Shown: positions 22,187 to 34,009, counted from the stretch's first letter. The stretch is DNA of 64,000 bases from Cricetomys ansorgei (GCA_026225945.1 JAMJFZ010001262.1:248001-312000); one strand, 5' to 3'. Numbers and translations: made by a program. Notes: generated by a model from the sequence alone, not told the origin.

Positions 22187-23052
22187 GTATGTGTGTGTGT
22201 GTGTGTGTGTACGTGTGTGTGTGTATGTGTGTGTATGTGTGTATGTACGTGTGTATGTGTGTGTGTATGTGTGTGTATGTATATGTGTGTGTGTGTTTGT
22301 GTATGTGTGTGTATGTGTGTGTATGTATATGTGTGTGTATGTGTGTATGTACGTGTGTATGTGTGTGTGTATGTGTGTGTATGTATATGTGTGTGTATGT
22401 GTGTGTATGTATATATGTGTGTGTGTATGTATATATGTGTGTGTATGTGTGTGTATGTATATGTGTGTGTATGTGTGTGTATGTATATATGTGTGTGTGC
22501 ATGTGTGTGTGTGTATGTGTGTGTATGTATATGTGTGTGTATGTATATGTGTGTGTATGTGTGTGTATGTATATGTGTGTGTATGTATATGTGTGTGTAT
22601 GTGTGTATGTATATGTATGTGTGTGTATGTGTGTGTATGTGTGTATGTATGTATATGTGTGTGTATGTATATGTGTGTGTATGTATATGTGTGTGTGTAT
22701 GTGTGTATGTACGTGTGTATGTGTGTGTGTATGTGTGTGTATGTATATGTGTGTGTATGTATATATGTGTGTATGTGTGTATGTATATGTGTGTGTATGT
22801 ATATGTGTGTGTATGTATATGTGTGTGTATATGTGTGTATGTATATGTGTGTGTATGTATATGTGTGTGTATGTGTGTATGTATATGTGTGTGTATGTAT
22901 ATGTATGTGTGTGTATGTGTGTGTATGTGTGTATGTATGTATATGTGTGTGTATGTATATGTGTGTGTATGTATATGTGTGTGTATGTATATGTGTGTGT
23001 ATGTGTGTATGTATATGTATATGTGTGTGTATGTGTGTGTTTGTGTGTGTCT
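22187..23052. repeat. TG/TA-rich satellite-like block (about 865 bp)
   Basis: Almost pure alternating TG with interspersed TATG, TATATG and rare TACG. By alignment, long segments recur at offsets of 104 bp (22247 vs 22351), 360 bp (22351 vs 22711) and 288 bp (22611 vs 22899), indicating block duplication on top of slippage. All long open frames here (up to 347 codons of Cys/Val/Tyr/Met or His/Thr/Tyr/Ile) are by-products of the repeat. Confidence 0.97.
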
Positions 23053-23735
23053 GCCTGCATGGGAGCTTTAAGCACCAGCAGACTCACTACAGTGCTAACT
23101 GTGGAAAACAGAAGCACAGCAGCTGCTGGAATGAACGGGGCTAGAACTCTCCAGAGAAGCACTGCTGTGATCTGATGTGCCTCACAGTTCTCTAGAAAAG
23201 CCCCATTCACAGAGCATTGTTATTATTTGACCATACGTGGCAGCCATTCTAGGCAGCTCACTATACCCAGCAAGGTTTGGAAAACAATAACTGACAGCTA
23301 TTTCACATCCCAAGACCGTGAGGGCTTGACTGAAATGCATAGCACGATATATAGAGCAAGCACCAGCACACCAGCAGAGGTTTGGGAAAGCTGATCTGTA
23401 TTCCTGGCCATCTAGAAAGTCACGTGCATCGGCAAGGCTGCTTCATGCTTGGGAAATACCAGAGATACCCTACTCTCTCACCTCTGAGTGACCTGAGTCT
23501 CCCTAAGCGGGACCTGAAGGCACCAAGACCAGGCGGGAAACTACTGGGGCGCTGCACGTGTTCTGCAGCAACTACAGAGAGCCCTCAGCATAGGAAGGGA
23601 AGTGCGAGGCCGGGCAAACTGTTGTTCAGTCACCGGACCACTAGGCTATCTGAAGAGAAATTTCCTTAGTCGCACTCAACCTAGATTTCAGTTTTTCCAG
23701 GATTATTCCAGAAATGCCACTACACAAGCATGATC
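23053..23735. other. Single-copy intergenic DNA; nothing recognised
   Basis: Moderate-GC sequence without a family match. The 95-codon open frame at 23382-23669 has no recognisable domain. Confidence 0.5.
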
Positions 23736-23739
23736 AATA

Positions 23740-24540
23740 GAAACAAAACGAAACAAAGAGTACGACATAAAATACAAGACAACAGTAGAAAGTGTCTGAT
23801 TCACCAAGTTTTCCCATTGCAGCACCGAAAATTTTGACTCTGACAAAAAGTTAGACGAAACACAAATGAAACAGGTTGTTATAGTTCGTTAATGCAGTCA
23901 ATAGGATCCAGTTCTAAAGGAGCTGTTGTGTTAGATTTACTACATAAAAGATTTAGATGAGCTATTATAAATACATTTAAAGAACCAAAATAATCCATGT
24001 GACGTCTTGTCAAATAAAGAATGCCAATAAATTAACAAAATAGACCATAAGAAATAGATTACATAAAAATCCAGGAATTGAAAGGTCTAATAACCGAAAT
24101 GAAAATTTCACTAGAGAGACTTAAAAGCAGATTTGAGCTGGCAGAAGAAAAGACCAGCAACACTAAAGACGCTAAAGAAGGCCAAGGCATGATTACCTTG
24201 TCTGCATAACAGAAAGGAAAAAGAATAAGAATAAGCAGCACTTCGGAGGCCTCTGAGTGTTGTCAGGTACATCAAAATATACACAGTGGTATGCCAGGAC
24301 CAGAGGGGTGAGTGCAAGAGAACAGGACAGAAGGAGTATTTGAAAATTACTGATTAGGACATTTCCAAATTAGATGAAAAACATAGATCTAAACACACAA
24401 GAAGGATAAAAACCATAAGTTCATATGCACACAGTCAAGCTATTGGAGAAGAAAAGGACATTAATGTGCTCAAGAGAAGTTAGCCTAGACAGAGGAATAT
24501 TTAGGTAAAAAATGACAATGCAATTAAGAATTTTAAACTA
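23740..24540 (+). mobile_element. Ancient L1 (L1M/HAL1-like), 5' region and ORF1, sense
   Basis: The ORF1 coiled-coil start is visible: AAAATCCAGGAATTGAAAGG, GAAATGAAAATTTCACTAGA and GCAGATTTGAGCTGGCAGAA, i.e. the old-L1 A-E-E-R/K-type block. Further on is TTTCCAAATTAGATGAAAAA (F-P-N-L-M-K-N). Frames are broken. It is the first piece of a long old insertion continued at 25200 and 26371. Confidence 0.68.
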
Positions 24541-24544
24541 GGTT

Positions 24545-25192
24545 AGGTATGGTGTGTAGAGGCATATTTAACCCTTTAATCCATCAGCATAGCTGGTCTA
24601 GAGTAGAAAGAATGTTGGCACACACCTTTAATCCCAGTATTCAGAAGGCAGTGGTGATTTACACCTTTAATCTCAAAGATAGAAACAGAGTGTGGAAGCA
24701 GGCACAGGAAGCAAAACTCAGGAGTCAGTGTCACACAGAAATGACATCTGAGATGAGTCAGAGTGAAGGACAGGAAAAGTGACTAATCAGAGGAAGAGTT
24801 AGCAGAGTGAGTCAGAGTGAGGACAGGCCCAGGGTGAGATATCACCTCAGAGTTACAGAAGAGTCAGTTACAGAGGACCACAGAGTCAGTTACAGAGTCC
24901 CTTGCAGCAAAGTCAGGATGGAGCAGTGAGAGCTCATAGGGAAAGACACAGCAGAGCTTGGCAGAAAAGTCAAAATCAAATGGGAAGAGTAAGTTGAACC
25001 AGAAGAGTCAGAGTTCAGAAGGAGCTAGTCAGAGTGGCTCAGTCAGCAGTAGGTCTCAGAGGCTGAGGGTAAACTTTCCACCTCAAGGATTAAGACTAGA
25101 TTGTAAAGAAGCTGAAGCACTTAGTACTCCAGGGCTCCGGGCAAGAACTGGTGATTTAATTAGACAAAAGAATAAACAGTTTTGAACCTGAA
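24545..25192 (+). mobile_element. Rodent LTR-like repeat with GAGTCAGAGT-type internal repeats, inside the old L1
   Basis: Begins with a doubled B1-like phrase (ACACCTTTAATCCCAGTATT and TTTACACCTTTAATCTCAAA). It continues with many variants of GAGTCAGAGT/CAGTTACAGAG. It ends AGTACTCCAGGGCTCCGGGC and AAAAGAATAAACAGTTTTGA, where AATAAA acts like an LTR poly(A) signal. No TG...CA pair or target duplication was confirmed. It separates ORF1 from ORF2 pieces of the surrounding L1. Confidence 0.6.
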
Positions 25193-25199
25193 CCAACAT

Positions 25200-25576
25200 C
25201 TACAGCCCAGCATGTGTGATGGCTCTCTAGTAAGACATACAGCCGTCCACCAACTTCCCTAAACAATAGAAAAGAAATGGAAGGCTCCCAAGGTACTCCA
25301 TAAGGCCATTCTCAGGCTGACAGAAAAATCAAAAGAAAAGACAAGCACAGGGCAACATAGATACAAAATCACAGAGTAGCAAACTGAGTAAATGCCGTAC
25401 AAAACAATTATATAAACTACAAACAAGAGGGACTCAGCTCAGGAATGTAACGTTTTCTAGAGATTAGGAAATCAATGAACTAAGTACCATATTCACAGAA
25501 TAAAAGACAAAAATATCATATTCATACCAAGAGACACAAGAAAAGCATTCAACAAAGTACAGTTCCCTTTTGCCAT

Positions 25577-25613
<37 letters not shown>

Positions 25614-26096
25614 TTGAATTATCACAATAGAATTTCCTCACACTTGATAAAAGATACCTATAAAAGTTCCCTGGCGACATCATCCTCAATCCTGGAAGAC
25701 CGAAGGAAGGTAAGAGTGTCCAGTCCCAGTTACTGCTGCTCAGCACTGTCCTGAAGGCTCAAGCTCGACATTTAACAGAAGGCATCAAGGTTGGTCAGAA
25801 AGAAACACAGCTGTTTATTCACAGATGGTGTGTTTTCATATATAAAATGTCAAAAGGAATCCACAGCAAAAAGAAAAATAATAATCAGAAAAAAATGAAC
25901 AAGTTTAACAATGTGTAAGTTACAAAATCAGTAAGCAATAATGAACTGTATTTCTGTAAACTAGTAATTAATGGTATGAAAATGAAATCAAGAAAATAAT
26001 TCCATTGATTAATTACATTAGAAATAAATTGAGAAAAAGAACTGTAAGGTTTACACATTAAAAAGTACAAAATATTGTTGAAAGAACTAACAGACA
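25200..26096 (+). mobile_element. Ancient L1 ORF2 fragment (RT region), sense
   Basis: Decayed ORF2: CACAGAATAAAAGACAAAAA and AGAAAAGCATTCAACAAAGT (the K-A-F-D-K block). The region equivalent to GTRQGCPLSPLLF follows at about 25705-25740, and TTATTCACAGATGGTGTGTT at about 25813 is where the F-A-D-D catalytic box would be, now F-T-D-G. It is heavily frameshifted. The endonuclease-coding part expected upstream is missing. Confidence 0.72.
25581..25610. repeat. (AG)15 microsatellite
   Basis: Uninterrupted AG dinucleotides inside the old L1 ORF2. Confidence 0.97.
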
Positions 26097-26370
26097 CTGT
26101 AGTAGTACGGCTCGGGTGGCTCAGTATGGAAGACCCAGAGGCGTTTTCATATGTGGAAGCCCTGCCAGACCGCTACGGAGGGAAACACCAACCTGGCCAG
26201 TGCCATATTCGATTGACGGTGGAACTCTGAGCATCCCTCAGGACTCCTGAAGTGCAGATCATAAGCAATCAAACATCCCCCTCCCACAGAAATGCAACAC
26301 CTGCAGACAATACAAAATACCCTAGACCTAGGCAGCCCCTCACCCATCAGTGCATAAAACAATTTCAAAT
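26097..26370 (-). repeat. Unclassified dispersed repeat, copy B (about 273 bp), inverted relative to copy A
   Basis: The minus strand aligns end to end with 14920-15193, from the GGTGAGG..CTGCCTAGGTCT head to the terminal GTACTACTAC. It interrupts the old L1 ORF2: RT-region sequence lies to the left, and sequence further along the ORF resumes at 26371. So it inserted after that L1. Confidence 0.75.
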
Positions 26371-27020
26371 ATGCTAAAAATAAACTTTCCCAACAAGACA
26401 GAACATTAAGACTCAGAGTAACGCCATGATAACTGTAGCTGGCTTTTTTTTTTTTTTTTTCCAGAAATTGGCAAAATAATCCTAGCATTCCCGTGACCCT
26501 AAACAGCCAAATACCTTGAAAAAAAAAAAGAGTTGAGGAACACACACTTCAAAACTTCAAAACTTGCTGCAAAATTGTATTTCTTAGAGTATGGTATGGC
26601 AAAAGGATTGATGTCAGCAAATGAGCTGAGAATCCAGATGTATGTCTTTGCTCAACTGAGTTTTCACCAATTGCCCAGATTATTCAATAGGGAAAGAATA
26701 ATCTTGTCAACCAGTGCCACTGAATACCAGGGTATCTACGTGTAAGAGGATAAAGTCGTGCCATCTCACACTGCCTACGCAGATTAACTTGTCACAAACG
26801 CAACTGCTAGAAGAAAGTGCTACTAAATAACCCTGATTGAAAATCGCTAGTAATGTTGTCATATATTTAAATTGGAGAATGGTTTCTGTAATATAATCAA
26901 AAATATAAACAACAAAATAAAGAAGTTAGATTTCATCCAAGTTAAAATGTACATGCCTCAAAGAATATCAATAAGAAAATGAAAAGGTAATCCACAAAAT
27001 GAGAAAGGGTACCATGGGTT
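26371..27020 (+). mobile_element. Ancient L1 ORF2 fragment (C-terminal third), sense
   Basis: Contains CAGAAATTGGCAAAATAATC and AACAGCCAAATACCTTGAAA. Later AGTGCCACTGAATACCAGGG and a CATCCAAGTTAAAATGTACA segment follow the ORF2 C-terminal order. A T-run at 26445-26462 and frameshifts break the frame. Last part of the insertion that starts at 23740. Confidence 0.65.
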
Positions 27021-29250
27021 TCTAATCAGGTCCCGTGGAATACTACCTGTAATTCTATTCTGGTCTTCAAATTATCAAGCCAACAAATCCAGAAAAATAA
27101 TCTCAGAAAATTATCAACTGATAAGAATTGTGATAGAAATTCAGTAGTTTTTTCTTTTTATACTCTAAAGTTTTTCTTGAGATATTTTTATATTAAAAAT
27201 AATTACATGATTTCTAAAAACGGGGAAAAACCTTCTCCAAGCATTTTTTAAACTGTTAACTTTCTGGTTAACAATTATTTTTACTCAAATTATTTTTCTG
27301 TGAAGATATTGTACATGAAAGTCTAAACATATACTTTAATGTTGTCATTGATTTTATATTTCCTTTTTAATTATGCTGAATAGCATTATGAGGCTATTGA
27401 GATTAGTTATAATCACTAGCTGTAATTCCCCAAGCATCAACATTGCCATATGTTATAACTGGTTCATGCCCAATGAGTCATTTTAATTCCACATCTATAC
27501 ACCCCACTGCCATAGTGACACAAAATAAGGGGGATTCTAAAGATCTGATTCACAGGAAAGCTTGTAATTATTAGGCTTGCTAAAATAACAAGACTTAATG
27601 TAGCATGATTAACATGGAGGACTTTAAATTCATTGAACTTTTCTCTAAATGCCTGTCTGCAGGCGGTTGAAAAGCTCAACCTGTGACTTGTCATCTCAGA
27701 GAAGTCTGTTGTCAGAGTGGTGTCTGAATGCTCCTGTCTAATCATCGGTTTTCCATACCCCAGGAGCACATATTCTGTGCTCTAGCCAGTTTGCCACTTA
27801 GTGTCACCTGTAGTATCATAAATGAAACAGAGATTTTGTTTCTGAAGCTGACAGCCAGTTTCTTTGCCACCTACTCTCTGACTGCCTCCTCCACTCCTCC
27901 CACAAAAACATTTTCTTCCCCAATTCTTATGTCCTTGTTATTGGAAGGACTCGCTGACTGACAGGAGAAGCAGTAGGCGGGAACGTGGGAGTAATTGTGC
28001 AACAGGTTGAAGAAATAAATTTCCCTCCACAGAGACACTGAATTTCTTCTGCATTGTTCTGTCTCAATGTCTGTGTCTTCCCAAATATTCAATACTTTAT
28101 GCAAATAAAATTTCTTAGCTTAGATTTTTCTAGGTTATCAGATGGTTTCATCAGATCTGTGAAGTCATAATGGCATTTATTCTTTACTTTCTAATGTTTT
28201 GTGCTGTTCAATTAGCTTTAGATTTTACAACACAGAAACAAAGCCTTTCTTTGTCTGAATGTGCAGCCATCAAGACTTCTTAGGCTATAAATGGCAGGAA
28301 TAGACAGGCAAACTTTAGCCCGGAAGGAGATTTGTAGAAGTGTGTCATGCCTCCAGTGCAGGAAGGCAGGTGGCCCCAGAGGCTGGTATAATTGGAAACT
28401 CAAAGCACCCTCCTTTTACACCTTTCTCTTAGCAGAAAGCTTTTCCTGTCTTGGGTCCACATTGCAAGAAACATGGTCATTCCTGGGCATTCACATGTGA
28501 TGGAACTTGTCATACTAAGAGATATTTTCTCTCTATATATATATCTCCCTCTCTCTCTCCTTCCCTCCCTCCCTCCTTCCCTCATTCCCGCCTTTCTCTT
28601 CTGTTCTGATCTGCTGCTTTTTGTTAGGAACACACTCTGTAATGGTGACCAAGGACCCATGTCTAAGTCAGGAAGTCGAGTGGAGGTGTACAAGATGACA
28701 CGTAACAATGTTGCATTGTGATGACTGTGGTAGATAAGATACAAAGGCAGCTTGTAAGAGACTGACTAGTGGAAGAAGGGGCGTGGCCATGAGGGTGGAG
28801 CTAAAATGAGTGACTTCTGATTCTTCAGAGGAAGAACCTGCAGGGCCATCATAGTGAAGGCTCATGGGAGCTCATTTTAGGGGAACTCTGTCTTCTTTTC
28901 TCCCACTAATGCCTTTTATCAATGTTCATGTATGTTTGCCGAGAAATACAGCGCAAAATCTCAATAATGAAGAGTTTAGAATAGAAATGTGAATATGGAT
29001 AATGTTCACTGATTTTCTTATGTATTTAGTTGTGCTATTTAACCAATTAAGTTAAAAATACCAAATTACTATACCTGACAGGTTTTTATGAAAGGCCAGA
29101 AAGCAGAGGAAACTGAAAATAGTGTTAAATATAAAACAGTTCTTGTTTATAAAAAGTATTCTTACAGAATTAGAATATATCGAATGAAAGATAATTATTA
29201 ATAAATGAGTTTTCTAAAAACTATACACATACTTTTAGGTGAAAATTATA
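27021..29250. other. AT-rich single-copy DNA with a CT-rich patch
   Basis: No gene or named repeat was recognised. Positions 28530-28590 are TATATATATC plus (CTCC/TTCC)n pyrimidine sequence. Short open frames on both strands around 28.2-28.8 kb overlap one another and have no motif support. Confidence 0.5.
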
Positions 29251-29251
29251 A

Positions 29252-29259
29252 AATATATG

Positions 29260-29300
<41 letters not shown>
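29252..29300. repeat. (AT)n microsatellite
   Basis: Near-pure AT alternation with two GT interruptions. Confidence 0.95.
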
Positions 29301-29460
29301 CTTAAGAAACACTAAGCTGTAACCTCAAATGTAGAAAATGTTACTGTTACCGGGTTTCATCAATTCACTATGTTTCTTCTTAACAGATTTTATTGTCCAT
29401 GGCAGCCAGAGTTACAACAGAGAAAACCTTTCTTGAAAAATCAAAAAAACAAAAACCAAA

Positions 29461-29668
29461 AAAGATTTTATTGGATTGTTTTTACTTATGTGTCTGTGTG
29501 TGAGTTTGTGCACCATGTAAATGCAAGTGACTATAGATCCAGGAGCAGGTGTTAGATACGCAGGAGCCCGGAGTCCTGGATACATGTGAGCCACCTGGAG
29601 TGACTCAGGGGACAGAATTTCAGTCCTCTGGAAGGGCACAGAGGATGCTCGGCCATCTCTCTAGTCCC
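29461..29668 (-). mobile_element. B2/B3-class SINE, antisense
   Basis: The right end GCTCGGCCATCTCTCTAGTC is the complement of the tRNA-like head (GAGAGATGGCC.AG). The body shows GTGAGCCACCTGGAGTGACT and AATTTCAGTCCTCTGGAAGG. The A/T-rich left end is the tail side. Confidence 0.78.
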
Positions 29669-29669
29669 A

Positions 29670-30359
29670 GTTAATTTACTATAGTATTTTTTTTAATTTC
29701 TTAATTTCTTTCACTAGTTTTTAAGTTTATTTGAAATGAGATGAGGTTGTATTTTATTCTTGTCCTTTGAACACACTACGTAAGAAAACCTGAGATCCCT
29801 GTGACATTCTGTAAATTGCTGGTCATGTTTTCAGAGTAAAGCATAAGGGAAAACATGTAAATTCAGTTAAGAGACTTCAACTACTCCATATCCAACCCCC
29901 CGTGGGTTTTCCCCTTCACACCTCTCATTTCTCCTTCTCTGGGAGCAGTCTCTGCTGGCACTGCCACAATGCCAGGGTGTCAGAAGAAGGTACACGCCTT
30001 CCCTCCCTTGGCCCATGTCTTCACCTCATACTTCTGAGTATCTACTACAGGAAAGGTAGAGAAGGGTATAAGAGCCAGAATAGAGCAGTCTGCAATGCCA
30101 GCCAAAGAGCGTGTGCTTTTAAAAAGAGGTCCCAGTAGATCGGGGCTGCAGTGAGAGAGTGGGAATCTGAAAATGAACGTTCCAAGAGACAAACAGAATA
30201 AACGAAGGCTTTAGACTCTATGGAGATGAAAAAGCCCAGAAATGCCTCCGGGCTCCTCTAGATAGAGAGCCTTAATTTTGTTTGTCTTTTAGGACAAGAA
30301 ACTAAAGCAAAACGAATAAATACATCTTATTTTAATTTTAATTTAATTTAGTATCTATC

Positions 30360-30394
<35 letters not shown>

Positions 30395-31344
30395 ATGTTT
30401 CTATCTCTCATTATTTTTGGACTCTCCAATTTGGTTCTGACTTTCTTTAAATTTAAAGATCACAATTATACAAAGCTCTCCTAGGTTTCATCAGCGGAGT
30501 GTAGGGTGAACTGATGAAGTATGTGTCTCCATTGTCTTGTACAAGGTTCACAGCACACTGTCCACTCACTCTGTGTTAGGGTCCTCCCCTTAGGAAGCAG
30601 CTCTATCTTATCTTCCATGTGAAATGTGGAGTGGTGGGGGCAGAGTTCAAAGGTCAACTGTGGCTTTCACAGTCGTTTCCTGCATGAAAAACTGGTATCC
30701 CATATATTGACGTAATCTTAACATTAGCAACAAGCTGGCATGCTCTTATTTCCCTTGACATACTCAGTTCCCACATGAAGAAGCCCCTGGTAGAGTCGTA
30801 GATTATGACAATAAGGAATTGGGAAAAAATGTTCTAAATTACAATGAACATTAGTGTTTCATGTCATCATATTTTCACTGAGAAATTCAAGACATTGATT
30901 TGTTTATTATATTTCATATGATTTTTCTTATCTAACCTATAAATATGAAAATTACATAGGAATATATTATGCTCATTTGTTCTTAAGTTAATTATGTTAC
31001 TCTGAAGTGTCTCTAAATAATCACATTGAAAGAACTGACCAAAGACTGTGATAGAATTGAAACTTGATCTGCCAAGAATGTTCCAGGAGTATGTCTGTCA
31101 TCAGTCCTTGGGGTTGAGGGATGTTAGTTCAAAGAAGACTGCATGCATTCTCTCAGATCTGTATTAGTGGACATGAGAAGTATCTAAATCTACTATTAGA
31201 AAACAGTCTGGCCTAAAATCTACTGAGGCTGCAGTTGGATTTGGTAGATTTTCTCCAAAACATAAAGGGTACCATAGAACCCCTCTGGTAGATCCCCAGT
31301 TCCAGGAGATGGTGGTGCCTTCTATCTGGCCTCTGTGGGAATCA
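29670..31344. other. Intergenic DNA with a TATC microsatellite
   Basis: Single-copy sequence without a recognised gene. The tetranucleotide tract at 30352-30394 is listed separately. Confidence 0.5.
30352..30394. repeat. (TATC)n microsatellite, about 10 units
   Basis: Tandem CTAT/TATC tetranucleotides with one short interruption at the left. Confidence 0.96.
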
Positions 31345-31695
31345 GGTACTGAGATAGCTCAGTTGGTAAAGAATTTACTATGCAATAATGAGGATCTGAG
31401 TTTAGACACCCACATAAAAGTCATCATGGTGGCACATATTTCTAATTCCAGTATTGCAGAGGCTAAGATGGGGGCATCTCTGGGGTTCTCTGGCTAGATA
31501 GTCTTACCGAACTGGTGAGCTTCAGTGAGAAAGTAAGAGATTCAGTGGTGAGATTCAGTAAGAAACTCAACCTCAAAAAATAAGGTGAACAACTAGAGAG
31601 GAAGGCAATGGTGACCTCTGTATGCATGTGCCCATACACATGTGTATGCCCCTTCATACACAAATACACATGAACATGTACATGCACACACACAA
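31345..31695 (+). mobile_element. B4-type SINE (ID head plus B1-like part), sense
   Basis: The head reads ACTGAGATAGCTCAGTTGGT (tRNA/ID-like A box). It is followed by CATGGTGGCACATATTTCTA and ATTCCAGTATTGCAGAGGCT (B1-like), and ends in the ACAC/ATGT-rich region at 31625-31695 typical of this family. Diverged. Confidence 0.78.
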
Positions 31696-32949
31696 GGTTA
31701 ACCATCCTGATAACAAGGGGTTATTGTTCTCTACAGAGTGGCTGGAAATAGCACAGTGATTGATGTGTGGAGAAAACTGAGATCCTCATCCACAAATGTT
31801 AATTACAGTAGAACATTGCTATTCAAAACCCAGTGCTCATATTTGTGCAAAATTAATTCATAAAAAAATATGTGTGTGTTTTGGTTTTTGGGTTTTTTTT
31901 GCAGAAAATAAAGTCTGAGAGGAAAAATGCTGTTTTGTGAATTTCTCAAAAGCTGTAGCTTTTATAAACAACGTCTTATAAACAATGACTGGAATTTTTT
32001 TAAAAAAATGTTTAAGCCCATGTTTTCACAAAACGAAAACAGTCCAATCAATTTCAGCAGCATTCATAAGACTAGAAAGTGCTTTGTATTTACCAAATAA
32101 AGGAGGACAAAGACGGAGAGAGGAGCAGAATATGAGCATAACCTTTTGAATGGCATGGAATTTTAAAAACAAAGGCAGAAATTCTAAACTGAAATTTAAT
32201 TTGAGGAAAAAATGATTCCCAGTGTTGCAAGAATTCAATTTAGAAAAGAATATTGAGAACATACCAGCCAAGACAAACTAGATTTACCGTGAAACAGCAG
32301 GAAAGCATATTCATTATCGTTGCTATTTGATAGCTCAAATGTGAACTTACTAAGTGAAAAAGGTTCAGAAAATTAAAAAGTGAATCCACTAAAGGAAAAA
32401 AAAAACAGTAACAAAAATTATTAAGTGAGCAATAGAACTCATGAGTGAAGATTAAAGAAAAGCAGTGTTCAGCTTTGCTTATTCGTCATTCCAGGGTCGT
32501 GATAACGCTCCACAAACACTGTGTAGGTGTGAAGCGTGAGAAGGAAAAGGAGCTATCCACCACAAGGCCACACAAGTGTGTCTAACATTTACACTGACTA
32601 TATGTAGTAACTACATGTAACTAAGAACTCACAGGTGATGAGGACTCCGGCCAGTAAGTATTTCAGATGACGACTTAGGCTCAGTCATTCATCAGTGCAT
32701 GGTCTCTGCTCCAGCAGCTGAATTTGAGGATTGTGACAGATGATCTAGGCCACAGTTAACATACCTGTGGTGCCAGCTCTGTCTTGCGTGAGTGATAGAA
32801 TTTCACCCCACTGTAGACAAGAGGATATTTAGTGTCTTGGTCCATGTGTTGATGTTTAAACACGTCATCTTTCTAGAATCTCTTACAGGCACGACTGACC
32901 TTTCCACAGCCTTTCAGATGGCAACACATTGTCAGCCACAAAGTTCACG
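31696..32949. other. AT-rich single-copy DNA; nothing recognised
   Basis: No coding or repeat family was recognised. Confidence 0.5.
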
Positions 32950-33343
32950 CTGGGATAAGAATTTTAGCCAAACGAAGTGATGTTCATCAACGCTTATATG
33001 ATTCATTAGAGATCAATAACGATTTCATTAAAGATCCATTTTTATTGGAGTAGAATTTTTGAAAAATTCCAGGCATATTTTAGAGACAGTCCTTTGTGGG
33101 ATTCTTATAAGTTATAAGCAAAATGACAAAAACTCATAAAATTGGAAATTAACTTTTTTTCTTTTTCAAAATATAATTATATTTATTTAAATGTCTCTGG
33201 GATAAGAATTTTAGCCAAAGGAAGCAATGTTTGTCAATGCTTATATGACTCATTAGAGATCAATAACAATTTCGTTAAAGATTCATTTTTATTGGAGTAG
33301 AATTTTTGAAAAATTCCAGGCATATTTTAGAGACAGTACTTTG
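32950..33343 (+). repeat. Local direct duplication: two 147-bp copies, 247-bp offset
   Basis: Copy 1 is 32950-33096 and copy 2 is 33197-33343. Both start CTGGGATAAGAATTTTAGCC, share ATTAGAGATCAATAAC and TTTTTATTGGAGTAGAATTT, and end near TTTTAGAGACAGT.CTTTG. I count roughly ten substitutions between them, about 93% identity. The 100-bp spacer is not shared. It matches no transposon I recognise. Confidence 0.95.
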
Positions 33344-33699
33344 AGAGGTGAAGATCCAGTCAGTGACTTTGACTCCAGTTCATAGCATTAAATCTCACTA
33401 GTCATGTCTCCAGTCGTCAAAGGAACCAGAGTTGAGGCATAAAAATGTAAGACGAAATATGCATGTTCATTGTAGTCATTCTGCCTGCTACCTCCATCAC
33501 CCAAGACTACCATTTCTCCTTTGTATAGTCTTATTCCTTAATGTTGTATAACTGAATGGAAATGAAACTTTCTCAGTACTGACTTAGTAATACATTTAAT
33601 ATTCACTTTGTCCTATGGATGTCAAATTATACATAAAATCCAGATATTTCAGAGAATGGTAGCTAATATGCAGAAAAAAATGTGCTTGACATCTTTCAG

Positions 33700-33895
33700 A
33701 CGTTTTAGATAAGTTTTCTTTTCTTTATTCTTCCAGTGATCTGGTGAAACATGACCCATGTTTCACAATCCAAGGCAAAAGAAAAAAGGTTAAACTACTC
33801 AGCATCACATAGTGATAATGGTAGATTCAGGTTTCAGATCCAGAATGCTAAGCATCAAGTCTGTGTTTAGTCATGACATGGTACTGCCTCCCAGT
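33700..33895 (-). mobile_element. MIR, antisense
   Basis: Complement-of-MIR order: AGGTTAAACTACTCAGCATC (AGGTTAAGTAACTTGCCCAAGG region), AGTGATAATGGTAGATTCAG, AGATCCAGAATGCTAAGCAT, ATGGTACTGCCTCCC. Confidence 0.72.
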
Positions 33896-34009
33896 CAGTC
33901 TCTTCCTCATGACCTTTAGATTATACATTTTGATTTTAGAACTTTAGAACAAAGCAGAACATTTAAAGCACAACTATCCTGGAGAATATAGGAATTTAGC
34001 ACCTATTAA

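Noticed and set aside
22142..23210. Open frames of 309-347 codons on both strands
   Set aside because: They consist of Cys/Val/Tyr/Met or His/Thr/Tyr/Ile repeats generated by the TG/TA tract, open in several frames on both strands; not genes.
24600..24700. Apparent B1 SINE from CACCTTTAATCCCAGTATT
   Set aside because: Only the phrase is B1-like; the downstream B1 body is absent and the phrase is repeated within a different repeat.
26147..26545. 132-codon minus frame sharing GGCLIAYDLH with a plus-strand frame at 14943-15215
   Set aside because: The shared peptide comes from the two copies of an unclassified repeat; the flanking residues are unrelated and the frame crosses into the old L1.
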